10,489 nucleotides of DNA from an uncultured Flavobacteriaceae bacterium (GTDB lineage Bacteria > Bacteroidota > Bacteroidia > Flavobacteriales > Flavobacteriaceae), in assembly GCA_947311815.1 (NCBI GenBank), contig CAMZMA010000278.1, forward strand, positions 1 through 10,489, in the 5' to 3' direction. Position numbers and translations under genes: made by a program. Shown here piece by piece: positions 1 to 6,523 of the stretch (position 1 is the first letter of the stretch; each line of letters starts with the position of its first letter). The notes under the pieces are model-generated. The model was not told where the DNA came from, ran no database searches, and worked only from the letters and a program-made list of their open reading frames with translations.

Positions 1-94
1 CTCGAAAAACGAGATGTTTAAAATATTTTGCTGTTTGAGCTTCTGTAAGTAAGCTACACGATAAAAAAAAGATAGTTAAAAGGAAATGCTTCAT
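1..94 (-). CDS. Secreted protein, 5' end only (partial)
   Basis: The reading frame starts at ATG (92-94, reverse strand) and stays open to the window edge, giving 31 codons. The peptide begins MKHFLLTIFFLS and continues to LLTEAQ, which looks like a signal peptide: a lysine near the start, a hydrophobic core, and an A-Q junction of the kind common in Flavobacteriaceae exported proteins. The mature part visible (TAKYFKHLVFR) is too short to assign a family. A cysteine at residue 13 follows F-L-S, which is a poor lipobox, so cleavage by signal peptidase I is favoured over a lipoprotein. A TATATTTG box lies 24 bases upstream of the ATG. The gene is separate from the alkyltransferase gene upstream, with about 290 bases between them. 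Function unknown. Confidence 0.6.
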   Translation of the reverse strand, partial: MKHFLLTIFFLSCSLLTEAQTAKYFKHLVFR

Positions 95-118
95 AGATAT
101 AAAATATTAATTAAGCAA

Positions 119-126
119 CAAATATA
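119..126 (-). promoter_or_regulatory. Putative -7 promoter box for the leftward secreted-protein gene
   Basis: The reverse strand reads TATATTTG, a full match to the Bacteroidota -7 consensus TAnnTTTG, placed 24 bases before the ATG at 94. The upstream region at the expected -33 distance reads TTAG rather than TTTG, so the second element is weak. The box is embedded in the left arm of the perfect palindrome at 120-165. A protein bound there, or a cruciform, would occlude it. Confidence 0.45.
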
Positions 127-165
127 ACTATATTTTTAGTTTAAACTAAAAATATAGTTATATTT
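120..165. repeat. Perfect 46-bp palindrome with two nested AACTA-N6-TAGTT dyads
   Basis: Bases 120-142 are the exact reverse complement of 143-165 with no loop, centred on GTTTAAAC. All 23 pairs match and only four positions are G or C. Each arm itself contains a dyad AACTA-N6-TAGTT (126-141 and 144-159), with the two dyad centres 18 bp apart. The arrangement overlaps the likely -7 box of the gene at 1-94. It could be a double operator, a cruciform-forming site, or part of a terminator for leftward transcription. With so few G-C pairs and no adjoining T-run pattern, a terminator is the weaker reading. Confidence 0.75.
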
Positions 166-383
166 TAAATGTAATGTTAATTTATCTTGATAATTACCCA
201 CGGTAAGTCGCTTACTGACGAGAATATTTTGTTTTATTTCCTTGTCTTAATTTTAAGTTCGGTGGTTTTTTTAGCATGTTGCCAACGTTCTAAAAATAAG
301 GAATCGTTTTAATGTTCTTTATTTTTAGTTCGATAAAATTTACAAAATCAAATGAGAAAGAAAAGTTATATTACTGTATTTTA
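166..383. other. Intergenic region without a recognisable gene
   Basis: No frame here has a convincing start, length or composition for a protein. A small hairpin GTAAG-TCG-CTTAC sits at 203-215. A block at 273-292 containing GTTGCCAACG stands out from the AT-rich surroundings and may be a remnant of a dispersed repeat, though there is only one copy in the window. No strong intrinsic terminator is visible immediately after the alkyltransferase gene ending at 384. Confidence 0.4.
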
Positions 384-878
384 TTAAAACAACGATTGTT
401 GTTTTACAGGATTTTCATGAGCTAGTAACCATTTTTTACGCCAAAGTCCGCCAGCATAACCTGTTAAAGAACCGTCTGAACCAATAACTCTGTGACACGG
501 TATGAGAATCCAAATTGGGTTTTTACCATTGGCAGCTGCTACGGCTCTTATGGCTTTTACATTGCCTAATTTTTTACTTTGTTCTAAATATGTGAGCGTT
601 TTATTGTACGGAATGTTTAGAAGTTCTTTCCAAACTCTTTGCTGAAACGCTGTTCCTTGTGGATTTAGTGTTACTGTAAACTCGGTTTGGGTTCCGTTAA
701 AATATTCGGTTAATTGCTGTACGCACTCTTGCAAACATTTTGGTGTTTTTTTGAGCGCAGTCGAGAAATCATGTTTTTCATCATCTAATACAGAAACTGA
801 TTGTATGCCGTTTTTATCGCCTACAATTTTTGCAGTTCCAATAGGGGTTTTGTAGTATGCTGTTTTTTTAGATTCCAA
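384..878 (-). CDS. ogt: Methylated-DNA--[protein]-cysteine S-methyltransferase
   Basis: This is a suicide DNA-repair enzyme that moves the alkyl group of O6-alkylguanine (and O4-alkylthymine) onto its own cysteine. The 164-residue protein shows the family signature NPIWILIPCHRV at about 120-131, with Cys128 as acceptor. Arg111 in the AIRAVAAANG helix is the expected arginine finger, and the region around 76-112 is the DNA-binding helix-turn-helix. It lacks an Ada-type methylphosphotriester domain, so it is the short Ogt/MGMT form. The only start giving a full-length protein is TTG at 876-878, which lies inside the last codons of tatD (11-base overlap). This suggests translational coupling in a porin-tatD-ogt transcript. 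Residues about 38-43 (FSTALK) are encoded by a GC-rich block resembling a dispersed repeat, just before the catalytic domain. Family call is firm; the exact start is less so. Confidence 0.93.
   Translation of the reverse strand: MESKKTAYYKTPIGTAKIVGDKNGIQSVSVLDDEKHDFSTALKKTPKCLQECVQQLTEYFNGTQTEFTVTLNPQGTAFQQRVWKELLNIPYNKTLTYLEQSKKLGNVKAIRAVAAANGKNPIWILIPCHRVIGSDGSLTGYAGGLWRKKWLLAHENPVKQQSLF
751..766 (-). repeat. Repeat-like GC-rich block inside ogt
   Basis: The reverse strand reads TCTCGACTGCGCTCAA. From memory this closely resembles a short dispersed repeat common in flavobacterial intergenic DNA. Here it is read in frame as S-T-A-L-K, within the linker between the N-terminal subdomain and the catalytic domain of the alkyltransferase. 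Its base composition differs from the AT-rich flanks. It is the only copy in the window, so membership of a repeat family is not shown here. Confidence 0.35.
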
Positions 879-1632
879 AAACGTCTTTAGAATTTTGTGT
901 GGTTATAGCGGCAATTTCATCAAAAGAGAGATTATAAATGGTTGCTAGTTTTTCAACAACTTTGGTAATGTAGCTACTTTCGTTGCGTTTTCCTCTAAAT
1001 GGAGTAGGCGCTAAATAGGGCGAATCTGTTTCTAAAACGATGTGTTTGATATCAATTTCATGAAGAAATGTATCGATTTTACCATTTTTAAAGGTAACCA
1101 CGCCACCAATTCCTAATTTCATATTGTATGAAATGGCTTGTTTTGCTTGTTCAATAGTTCCTGTAAAGCAATGAAAAATACCGAATAAATCAGCTGATTT
1201 TTCTTCTTCTAAGATTTCGAAAATCTCATCAAAAGCATCTCTACAATGAATTACAATAGGTAATTTTTTTTCTTTTGCCCAACGTATTTGCGTTCTAAAA
1301 GCGTCTTGTTGTTGTATTAAAAAGGTTTTGTCCCAATACAAATCGATACCAATTTCACCGATGCCTACAAAATCTCTGTTATCTATCCAGTTTTTTACGT
1401 GTGCCAATTCTTCTTGATAATTTTCTTTTACGGATGTTGGATGCAATCCCATCATCAAAAAAACATCCTTCGGAAATTGTTTTTCTAAATCGAACATCGC
1501 TTGTGTGGTTTCGCTATCAATAGCAGGAATAAAAAAACGAGAAACTCCTGCATCTTTTGCACGTTGCATCATTGTTGATCGATCATCATCAAATTGATCT
1601 GAATATAAGTGTGTGTGTGTGTCTGTAATCAT
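868..1632 (-). CDS. tatD: TatD family metal-dependent hydrolase (DNase)
   Basis: This is a TIM-barrel metal-dependent nuclease of the TatD/YcfH/YabD family (amidohydrolase superfamily), associated with 3'-5' DNA trimming and with processing of damaged DNA. Counting from ATG at 1630-1632 the protein has 254 residues, the usual family length. Visible metal ligands are the HxH pair in DTHTHL (His6, His8), Glu93 in GIGEIGID, His129 in PIVIHCRDA, His154 in IFHCFTG and Asp203 in LETDSPYLAP. The motif set is complete, so the enzyme should be active. A TTG one codon upstream is in frame, but the ATG is the better start. It begins 9 bases after the porin stop codon and overlaps ogt by 11 bases, consistent with one transcript. 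Its precise substrate cannot be read from sequence. Confidence 0.95.
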   Translation of the reverse strand: MITDTHTHLYSDQFDDDRSTMMQRAKDAGVSRFFIPAIDSETTQAMFDLEKQFPKDVFLMMGLHPTSVKENYQEELAHVKNWIDNRDFVGIGEIGIDLYWDKTFLIQQQDAFRTQIRWAKEKKLPIVIHCRDAFDEIFEILEEEKSADLFGIFHCFTGTIEQAKQAISYNMKLGIGGVVTFKNGKIDTFLHEIDIKHIVLETDSPYLAPTPFRGKRNESSYITKVVEKLATIYNLSFDEIAAITTQNSKDVFGI

Positions 1633-1641
1633 CAATAAAAA

Positions 1642-3621
1642 TTAAATAAACCAATTCCAAACCAATCCGAAGCGAATTACAAAATCTCTAAACGGATAAT
1701 TGGGTGCCGAAAAATAGTTTTTTTGTAGAAATAAAGAGCTTATATTATCTGCTTTAAAATAAACACGGGTTCTACGTACTTGTGCATTAAAAAATACATT
1801 GATAGTTGGATAGCCAATTTCTGTGGTGTTTTGCAAGGTAAAATCTGCCAAAAGCGGATTGTATGCATTGGCTTTGTATTTGGTAAAATAGTTAAATGTT
1901 GCGCCTATTTGTACTTGTAGCGGTTTGCCTTTAAACCAATAAACAGAATAATAAAAGGTGTTTCTAGTCACTAATTCTGGTACTCTAAAAACAGTACTTC
2001 CGCTACTAACATTTTGGTACATAAAAGTGTTGTTTAGAGCAAACTTACCTAAGGTAAACTCGTTAGAAATTTTTACTTTCAAATAGGTAATGTTTACGCC
2101 TGCTTGTTGCGGTTTGTTGTTACTATCAAAATAGGTGTAATTGTTAATATTGCTAAGATCTACGGAAGCATTTCCCCATTTTGTATCGATGCTTCCACCA
2201 ATGTTACGCGTGTTTACATTGCTAAAATTGTTTTGCCAATTATAATCGTTATAGGTACTTTGAAAAAGTAAAAAATTAAAATTCGGCAATTTAGAGTTGA
2301 TCAAGATACGTGCTTTTATAGTGAATAAACTATCTTTTTTATAGCGCATTTCTCCTCTAAAATCGCTGCCAGATAATCTTGCTTGCCCAGGCGTTATTGT
2401 GGCACTTGCGTTGAGTTGAAAGTTTTTGATTTTCGCTTTCCAATCTGCGCCAACACTTGCTGAGTTTCCTGCTAATTTTATTTTGTTGATGGTGTGTAAA
2501 TTGGCGTTGTAAATGGTGTCATATCCGTAGGAATATTTTGTGTAATCTGCTCTTGCTCTAAAAGTTCCTAATACATATTTTGAGTTAAATTCTATAAAAA
2601 CTTGATTGTTTGTTATCGTGTTTTCTACAGATTCGTTTATTGCTGTATTGGCGGTACTCGCTGCTCCTAAAAAAGGAGTTGCTAAGGTTTCATTAAACGT
2701 GTATTTTTTGTTTTCGGAAGTAAATACATGTCCGATTTTTAAGTTGCTAAAATCGGTATGATGTACGGTATCTTTTTTTGCAAATAGTTTGTAATCGTGC
2801 TCAAAATAAAATCGACTTCCTTTAAAAGTGTTTTCAGTATCATTTAAATTCACATCTAATCTTCCTCGTTCTTTAAAGTCTGGGTCGTCTGTTGTAAAGG
2901 CAGTTAATGCGGTAGGTGTTAGTCCGCCATTTTCTTGCCCCAAATGATCAAAAGTAGCAATATGACCTTTGGCACTGTATTTATTATTGATGGTTTTGTA
3001 ATGAAAAGTGGTTCTAAAATTACCCAAACTCACCAATGATCTTCGGTATTGTCCTAAAGAACGCAGTCCTTTGTAAGCGATAGAAACGTTTAATCTTTTA
3101 GAAAAATTAAGAGTAAATAACGTTTCTAAAACTTGCCCTTGTTCTAAACCTGTTCGGTATAAGATTTCGGTAGTTGGTGTAGGGACTTCGTAATAGTTGA
3201 TATCTTCAAGTTTTATAAGTCCAAATTGTTTTGCAGTAAAACCAATATCAGGAAAACGAGAAAGTTTACTAAAATCGTATCCTAATTTGGTAAAGGTTTG
3301 TCCTTGATTTTGAAAGGGTAATAACTCAAAATTATCTTTTCGTAAAAAGTTAAATGTATAATGTTTTTTTATGTTTAAAGTAGTGTCAATATAAATGGTG
3401 TCATTTTGATGAGAAATGATGCGGTAATCTGTATATTTTGTTTTACCACTTAATTTTACTTTAATTTCACTACTGTTGTTAAGAGAATCATTAGGATTCA
3501 TGTTGAATTTTCCTTTTGATTTCAGTAATTCTTTTTTATCGAATTTTAGCTTTCTCTGAGAAAACGAGGTAAGGTTTCCTAAGGAAATAAAACAAATAAT
3601 AAAAAATAAGAAGTTTTTCAT
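1642..3621 (-). CDS. Putative outer-membrane beta-barrel porin (Porin_10-like)
   Basis: The 659-residue protein starts with a clear signal peptide (MKNFLFFIICFISLG to SFSQ, about 22 residues) and has no later long hydrophobic helices. The remainder is rich in alternating polar and aromatic residues, typical of amphipathic beta strands, for example stretches around 345-375 and 460-600. It ends with FGLVWNWFI, an aromatic C-terminus typical of outer-membrane barrels. Overall it looks like the Bacteroidota 'putative porin' family (Pfam Porin_10), whose transport substrate is not established. Family assignment is from recollection of sequence style, not from a search. It is first in a leftward cluster with tatD and ogt and is divergent from rnhB. 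A TACATTTG box lies 18 bases upstream of the ATG. The tatD gene follows after 9 bases. Confidence 0.8.
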   Translation of the reverse strand: MKNFLFFIICFISLGNLTSFSQRKLKFDKKELLKSKGKFNMNPNDSLNNSSEIKVKLSGKTKYTDYRIISHQNDTIYIDTTLNIKKHYTFNFLRKDNFELLPFQNQGQTFTKLGYDFSKLSRFPDIGFTAKQFGLIKLEDINYYEVPTPTTEILYRTGLEQGQVLETLFTLNFSKRLNVSIAYKGLRSLGQYRRSLVSLGNFRTTFHYKTINNKYSAKGHIATFDHLGQENGGLTPTALTAFTTDDPDFKERGRLDVNLNDTENTFKGSRFYFEHDYKLFAKKDTVHHTDFSNLKIGHVFTSENKKYTFNETLATPFLGAASTANTAINESVENTITNNQVFIEFNSKYVLGTFRARADYTKYSYGYDTIYNANLHTINKIKLAGNSASVGADWKAKIKNFQLNASATITPGQARLSGSDFRGEMRYKKDSLFTIKARILINSKLPNFNFLLFQSTYNDYNWQNNFSNVNTRNIGGSIDTKWGNASVDLSNINNYTYFDSNNKPQQAGVNITYLKVKISNEFTLGKFALNNTFMYQNVSSGSTVFRVPELVTRNTFYYSVYWFKGKPLQVQIGATFNYFTKYKANAYNPLLADFTLQNTTEIGYPTINVFFNAQVRRTRVYFKADNISSLFLQKNYFSAPNYPFRDFVIRFGLVWNWFI

Positions 3622-3639
3622 AAAGATTTTTTACAGTGA

Positions 3640-3647
3640 CAAATGTA
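3640..3647 (-). promoter_or_regulatory. Putative -7 promoter box for the porin-tatD-ogt cluster
   Basis: The reverse strand reads TACATTTG, a full match to TAnnTTTG, 18 bases before the porin ATG at 3621. No TTTG or TTG is seen at 19-21 bases further upstream, so only half of the promoter is supported. Confidence 0.45.
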
Positions 3648-3716
3648 AAATAATTAAACGATAATAAATACTAATAATTATCATCAGAATTGTTAAATAT
3701 TCTTTTCTTTGTAAAC

Positions 3717-4316
3717 ATGTTACAATTTAAGTATAGCAATTTTTCTTTAGAGGTAGGAACTGATGAAGCAGGTAGAGGTTGTTTGTCTGGTCCTGTGGTA
3801 GCAGCTGCGGTTATTTTACCTGAAGGATTTAAACACGAATTGCTGAATGATTCGAAGCAATTATCAGAAAAAAAACGACAGCTTTTACGTCCTTTTATAG
3901 AGAAATATGCCTTGGCCTTTGGGGTGGCATTTATCCATGAAGAAGAAGTAGATGCGTTAAACGTGTTACAAGCTTCTATTACAGGAATGCACAGAGCGAT
4001 TGATGTACTTTCGGTAGCACCTCAGTTTATTATTGTTGATGGCAATAAATTCAGAAATTACAAAGATATTCCGCATAAAACCATTGTAAAAGGCGATGCA
4101 AAATTTATGAGTATTGCTGCAGCTTCTGTACTGGCAAAAACGTATAGAGATGAATATATGGAAAAAATTCACCAAGAATTACCCATGTACAATTGGCAAC
4201 AAAATAAAGGATACCCAACCAAAGAACATCGAAACGCTATCAGAAAATTTGGAGCGACAAAATACCATCGAAAAACATTCAAACTTTTACCCGATCAATT
4301 AAAATTAGAGTTGTAA
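3717..4316 (+). CDS. rnhB: Ribonuclease HII
   Basis: RNase HII cuts RNA embedded in DNA. It starts ribonucleotide excision repair and helps remove primers and R-loops. Counting from ATG 3717 the protein has 199 residues, the normal length. The catalytic acidic residues are all visible: Asp16 and Glu17 in the hallmark VGTDEAGRG, Asp108 in FIIVDGNKF and Asp145 in KTYRDEYM. Other conserved blocks are LNDSKQLSEKKR (43-54), ITGM (88-91), the SIAAASVLAKTYRD stretch (132-145) and NKGYPTKEHR (163-172). A TTG 27 bases upstream is in frame but adds residues the family lacks, so the ATG is preferred. The sequence TTTCTTTG lies close before the ATG and differs from the -7 consensus at one base. If used, it would give an almost leaderless transcript. 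The gene is divergent from the porin and stands alone. Confidence 0.96.
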   Translation: MLQFKYSNFSLEVGTDEAGRGCLSGPVVAAAVILPEGFKHELLNDSKQLSEKKRQLLRPFIEKYALAFGVAFIHEEEVDALNVLQASITGMHRAIDVLSVAPQFIIVDGNKFRNYKDIPHKTIVKGDAKFMSIAAASVLAKTYRDEYMEKIHQELPMYNWQQNKGYPTKEHRNAIRKFGATKYHRKTFKLLPDQLKLEL

Positions 4317-4378
4317 AAATCGTTTATGATACACTAAGAATTAAGTCTTTTTTTTGCATCTAATAGTGAAATAGCCTT

Positions 4379-4483
4379 ATGTCATTGCGAATGAGGTACG
4401 AATGTGGCAATCTCATTCTAAAAGACGGGTTGCCCTGGTTTTCCGACAGCTAAGATATGCTCAATGAACACTCGTAATGACAT
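4379..4483. repeat. MITE-like element with imperfect 15-bp terminal inverted repeats
   Basis: The left end ATGTCATTGCGAATG (4379-4393) and the reverse complement of the right end, ATGTCATTACGAGTG (4469-4483), agree at 13 of 15 positions, bounding about 105 bp. The left part carries the motif CATTGC...GCAATCT (to 4413), which recurs downstream at 5620-5812. Inside, GGCAA (4405-4409) and TTGCC (4430-4434) can also pair. No coding capacity is seen. It lies between rnhB and the nucleoid-associated protein gene, so it may be a nonautonomous or REP-type element, or may act as an RNA hairpin after rnhB. Confidence 0.6.
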
Positions 4484-4534
4484 TTTATAAAATATATTTA
4501 TCGCTTTTAATTAAAAATATCTTAAAACTTCTGC

Positions 4535-4542
4535 TATTTTTG
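4535..4542 (+). promoter_or_regulatory. Putative -7 promoter box for the nucleoid-associated protein gene
   Basis: TATTTTTG matches TAnnTTTG and lies 22 bases before the ATG at 4565. The expected -33 position reads TTAA, so the upstream element is not supported. Confidence 0.4.
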
Positions 4543-4564
4543 TCATCCTTAAAAATTGATAATC

Positions 4565-5614
4565 ATGATTAAAAAAACACGCGCAGAAATTACCAAATGT
4601 ATCATTCATAAAGTAGCGAATAAATACAATAGTGGGCACAATGTGTTCTCAGAAAATTTAATTCGGTTTGATGAAGAAACGTATGAATTAATGCTACCGT
4701 TTTTACTAAAACCATTTACAAATGTTACCCAAAGTTATCGTTTTAGTCATCATGCAGATGTGCGTTTGAATGAATTAAACAACTATTCGTCGCAAGTTTT
4801 TAAGGATGAGAATACGTTTGTAGAACACTCTAAAAACATGGTGAATCATTTGTACGAGCAATCTAATTCGGCACAAATTAAAAAAGGAGATGTGATTGTT
4901 GCGTTTATTGAAGGAATTGAATACAAAGAAGTGCTTACAGAAGCCATCGGAATTTTTAAAATAGAAAATAAAATCGATTTTTTTCAAACCTATCAAGACG
5001 ATAGCAATTTTGATGTAGCCGTAACGCAAGGAATTAGCACCAAAAAATTAGACAAAGGATGTTTAATTTTAAATACTACGGATGCAGAAGGAACTGTGGT
5101 TTTAAGTGTAGATAATAACAATTATGATGCACAATATTGGATTAAAAATTTTTTAAGTGTAAAATATGCAGATGATAGAAATCAGTACACGCAAAATTAT
5201 TTAGAGTTGTGTAAAGAATTTTCAGAAGAAATTATAAAACCCGAATTTGGTAAGCAAGAACAAGGTACGTTTTTAGCGAATACGGTAGATTATTTTAAAG
5301 AAAACGAATCTGTAAATGTAGAAAGTTTTAAAGATGAGTTGTTTGAAGAAGACAAACATAAATCGATGTTTGATGATTATAAAAAACATTTCGAATCGTT
5401 AAATGATGTGCTTATTCGCAATAATTTTGAAGTGTCAGATGCGGTGCTTAAAAAAGAAAAAAGCAAGTTAAAAACCACCATTAAATTAGATACAAATATT
5501 CAAATTCAGTTAGATATTGATGCGCCAGAAGCATCGTCAGAATATTTAGAAAGAGGGTACGATGAAGATAAAAAAATGAAATATTATAAAGTGTATTTTA
5601 ACGAAGAAAAATAG
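4565..5614 (+). CDS. Nucleoid-associated protein, NdpA/YejK family
   Basis: The 349-residue protein (from ATG 4565) resembles the 37-kDa nucleoid-associated protein family (Pfam NA37; YejK in E. coli), whose members bind DNA in the nucleoid. Features seen: an N-terminal stretch beginning with the helix AEITKCIIHKVANKYNSG, a middle segment KKGDVIVAFIEG...EAIGIFKIENK (about 102-131), then KLDKGCLILNTTDAEGTVVLSVD and YWIKNFLSVKYADD (about 157-201), and a charged C-terminal half ending in KYYKVYFNEEK. No signal peptide or membrane segment is present, which fits a cytoplasmic DNA-binding role. An in-frame TTG nine bases upstream is a less likely start. The gene is monocistronic, with repeat elements on both sides, and converges on lipB. 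The family call rests on recognised sequence pattern; the biological role in this group is not established. Confidence 0.82.
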   Translation: MIKKTRAEITKCIIHKVANKYNSGHNVFSENLIRFDEETYELMLPFLLKPFTNVTQSYRFSHHADVRLNELNNYSSQVFKDENTFVEHSKNMVNHLYEQSNSAQIKKGDVIVAFIEGIEYKEVLTEAIGIFKIENKIDFFQTYQDDSNFDVAVTQGISTKKLDKGCLILNTTDAEGTVVLSVDNNNYDAQYWIKNFLSVKYADDRNQYTQNYLELCKEFSEEIIKPEFGKQEQGTFLANTVDYFKENESVNVESFKDELFEEDKHKSMFDDYKKHFESLNDVLIRNNFEVSDAVLKKEKSKLKTTIKLDTNIQIQLDIDAPEASSEYLERGYDEDKKMKYYKVYFNEEK

Positions 5615-5619
5615 AGCCT

Positions 5620-5649
5620 CGTCATTGCCGAACGCAGTGAAGCAACCTC
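5620..5649 (+). repeat. CATTGC/GCAA hairpin repeat, copy B
   Basis: CGTCATTGCCGAACGCAGTG continues to AAGCAACCTC. TTGC and GCAA can pair around a variable loop. It starts six bases after the stop codon of the nucleoid-associated protein gene and belongs to the same family as the element at 4379-4483. Confidence 0.6.
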
Positions 5650-5688
5650 TTTGTTTTAAACCTCTTTTATAACAATTCAATAAAACCT

Positions 5689-5715
5689 CTTCATTGCGAG
5701 AAACAAAGCAATCTC
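5689..5715 (+). repeat. CATTGC/GCAATCTC hairpin repeat, copy C
   Basis: CTTCATTGCGAGAAACAAAG continues to CAATCTC. ATTGC and GCAAT form a 5-bp stem around a loop that differs from the other copies. It begins 69 bases after copy B. Confidence 0.6.
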
Positions 5716-5746
5716 TAAGTTGTCAGTAAACAACTATCATTCATTT

Positions 5747-5812
5747 CGTCATTGCGAGGGACGAAGCAATCTGTTAATTTTAAAAAGATTATTTCACTGC
5801 GTTCACCATCAC
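5747..5812. repeat. Inverted pair of repeat units (copies D and E) between convergent genes
   Basis: Copy D (5747-5772) reads CGTCATTGCGAGGGACGAAG continuing to CAATCT. Copy E (5786-5812) is a decayed unit in the opposite orientation: its reverse complement contains GAACGCAGTGAA, identical to 12 bases of copy B. AATCT (5768-5772) and AGATT (5786-5790) can pair across an A/T-rich loop. The unit ends five bases before the lipB stop codon at 5818. It sits where transcripts of the convergent nucleoid protein gene and lipB meet, so it may act as a bidirectional terminator or transcript stabiliser. That role is inferred. Confidence 0.5.
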
Positions 5813-5817
5813 TTTTT

Positions 5818-6516
5818 TTACACAAACGCTTCTACCTCAAACACTTCTTTAAAGTGTTTTAAAATTTTTTCTTTCACTTCTTCTTGCGGTATTTTTTTAC
5901 CCAATTCAGATTGCATAGAAGCTACAGCTTTCCCACGAATACCACAAGGAATTATATTATCAAAATAGCCTAAATCTGTATTTACATTTAAAGCAAAACC
6001 GTGCATAGTTACCCAACGGCTACTACGAATTCCCATCGCACAAATTTTACGCGCAAACGGCGTACCAACATCTAACCAAACGCCTGTTTCTCCTTTACTG
6101 CGTTCGCCTTTTAAACCGTATTCTGCAATAGTTAAAATAATAACTTCTTCTAAAAGGCGTAAATATTTATGAATATCCGTAAAAAAATTTTCTAAATCTA
6201 AAATAGGATATCCTACAATTTGTCCAGGACCATGATAGGTAATATCTCCACCACGATTTATTTTATAAAACGTAGCGCCTTTGTCTTTTAATTGTTGTTC
6301 GTTTAATAATAAGTTGCTCAGATCGCCTCTTTTACCTAATGTATATACATGAGGATGCTCTACAAACAAAAAATAATTAGGTGTTTGTTTTGTGAATTCT
6401 TGTTTACGGTTTGCTGTTTTTATAGCGACAATTTCTTGCAATAATTCAGACTGATACTCCCAAGTTTCTTGGTAATCTTTTAAATCTAGGTCTTTTAAAT
6501 CTATTTTTTTATTCAT
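5818..6516 (-). CDS. lipB: Lipoyl(octanoyl) transferase
   Basis: LipB transfers the octanoyl group from acyl carrier protein to the lipoyl domains of 2-oxoacid dehydrogenases and the glycine cleavage H protein. LipA then inserts the sulfurs. Counting from ATG 6514-6516 the protein has 232 residues. Visible motifs are FVEHPHVYTLGKRG (51-64), RGGDITYHGPGQIVGYPI (88-105), TGVWL (144-148), Lys157 in ARKICAMGIR, HGFALNVN (172-179) and the catalytic Cys191 in IIPCGIRGKAV. The catalytic cysteine-lysine pair is intact. An in-frame upstream extension of 40 codons is open, but it lacks family similarity and overlaps the divergent promoter region, so the internal ATG is chosen. lipA is not in the window. 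It is convergent with the nucleoid-associated protein gene and divergent from the secreted protease. A TATCTTTG box lies 10 bases upstream, predicting a very short leader. Confidence 0.96.
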   Translation of the reverse strand: MNKKIDLKDLDLKDYQETWEYQSELLQEIVAIKTANRKQEFTKQTPNYFLFVEHPHVYTLGKRGDLSNLLLNEQQLKDKGATFYKINRGGDITYHGPGQIVGYPILDLENFFTDIHKYLRLLEEVIILTIAEYGLKGERSKGETGVWLDVGTPFARKICAMGIRSSRWVTMHGFALNVNTDLGYFDNIIPCGIRGKAVASMQSELGKKIPQEEVKEKILKHFKEVFEVEAFV

Positions 6517-6523
6517 AATGATC

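Noticed and set aside
1609..1622. (GT)7 dinucleotide tract at the start of tatD as a phase-variation switch
   Set aside because: On the coding strand it spells the conserved Thr-His-Thr-His metal-binding motif, so codon choice explains it. The tract is short and the frame is intact.
3966..4175. Antisense open frame in rnhB
   Set aside because: It lies wholly opposite a well-conserved coding region and has cysteine- and histidine-rich composition typical of a non-coding frame.
5620..5812. CRISPR array
   Set aside because: The units vary in sequence, spacing (69 then 58 bases) and orientation, and there are no uniform spacers or cas genes.
5720..5968. Rightward open frame of 82 codons
   Set aside because: It starts inside the repeat cluster and runs antisense through the 3' end of lipB, with no family resemblance.
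6093..6108. Repeat-derived insertion in lipB (ACTGCGTTC shared with copy E at 5795-5803)
   Set aside because: The encoded GERSKGETGVW fits the normal LipB sequence at this position, so there is no sign of added residues. The nine-base match is probably coincidental.
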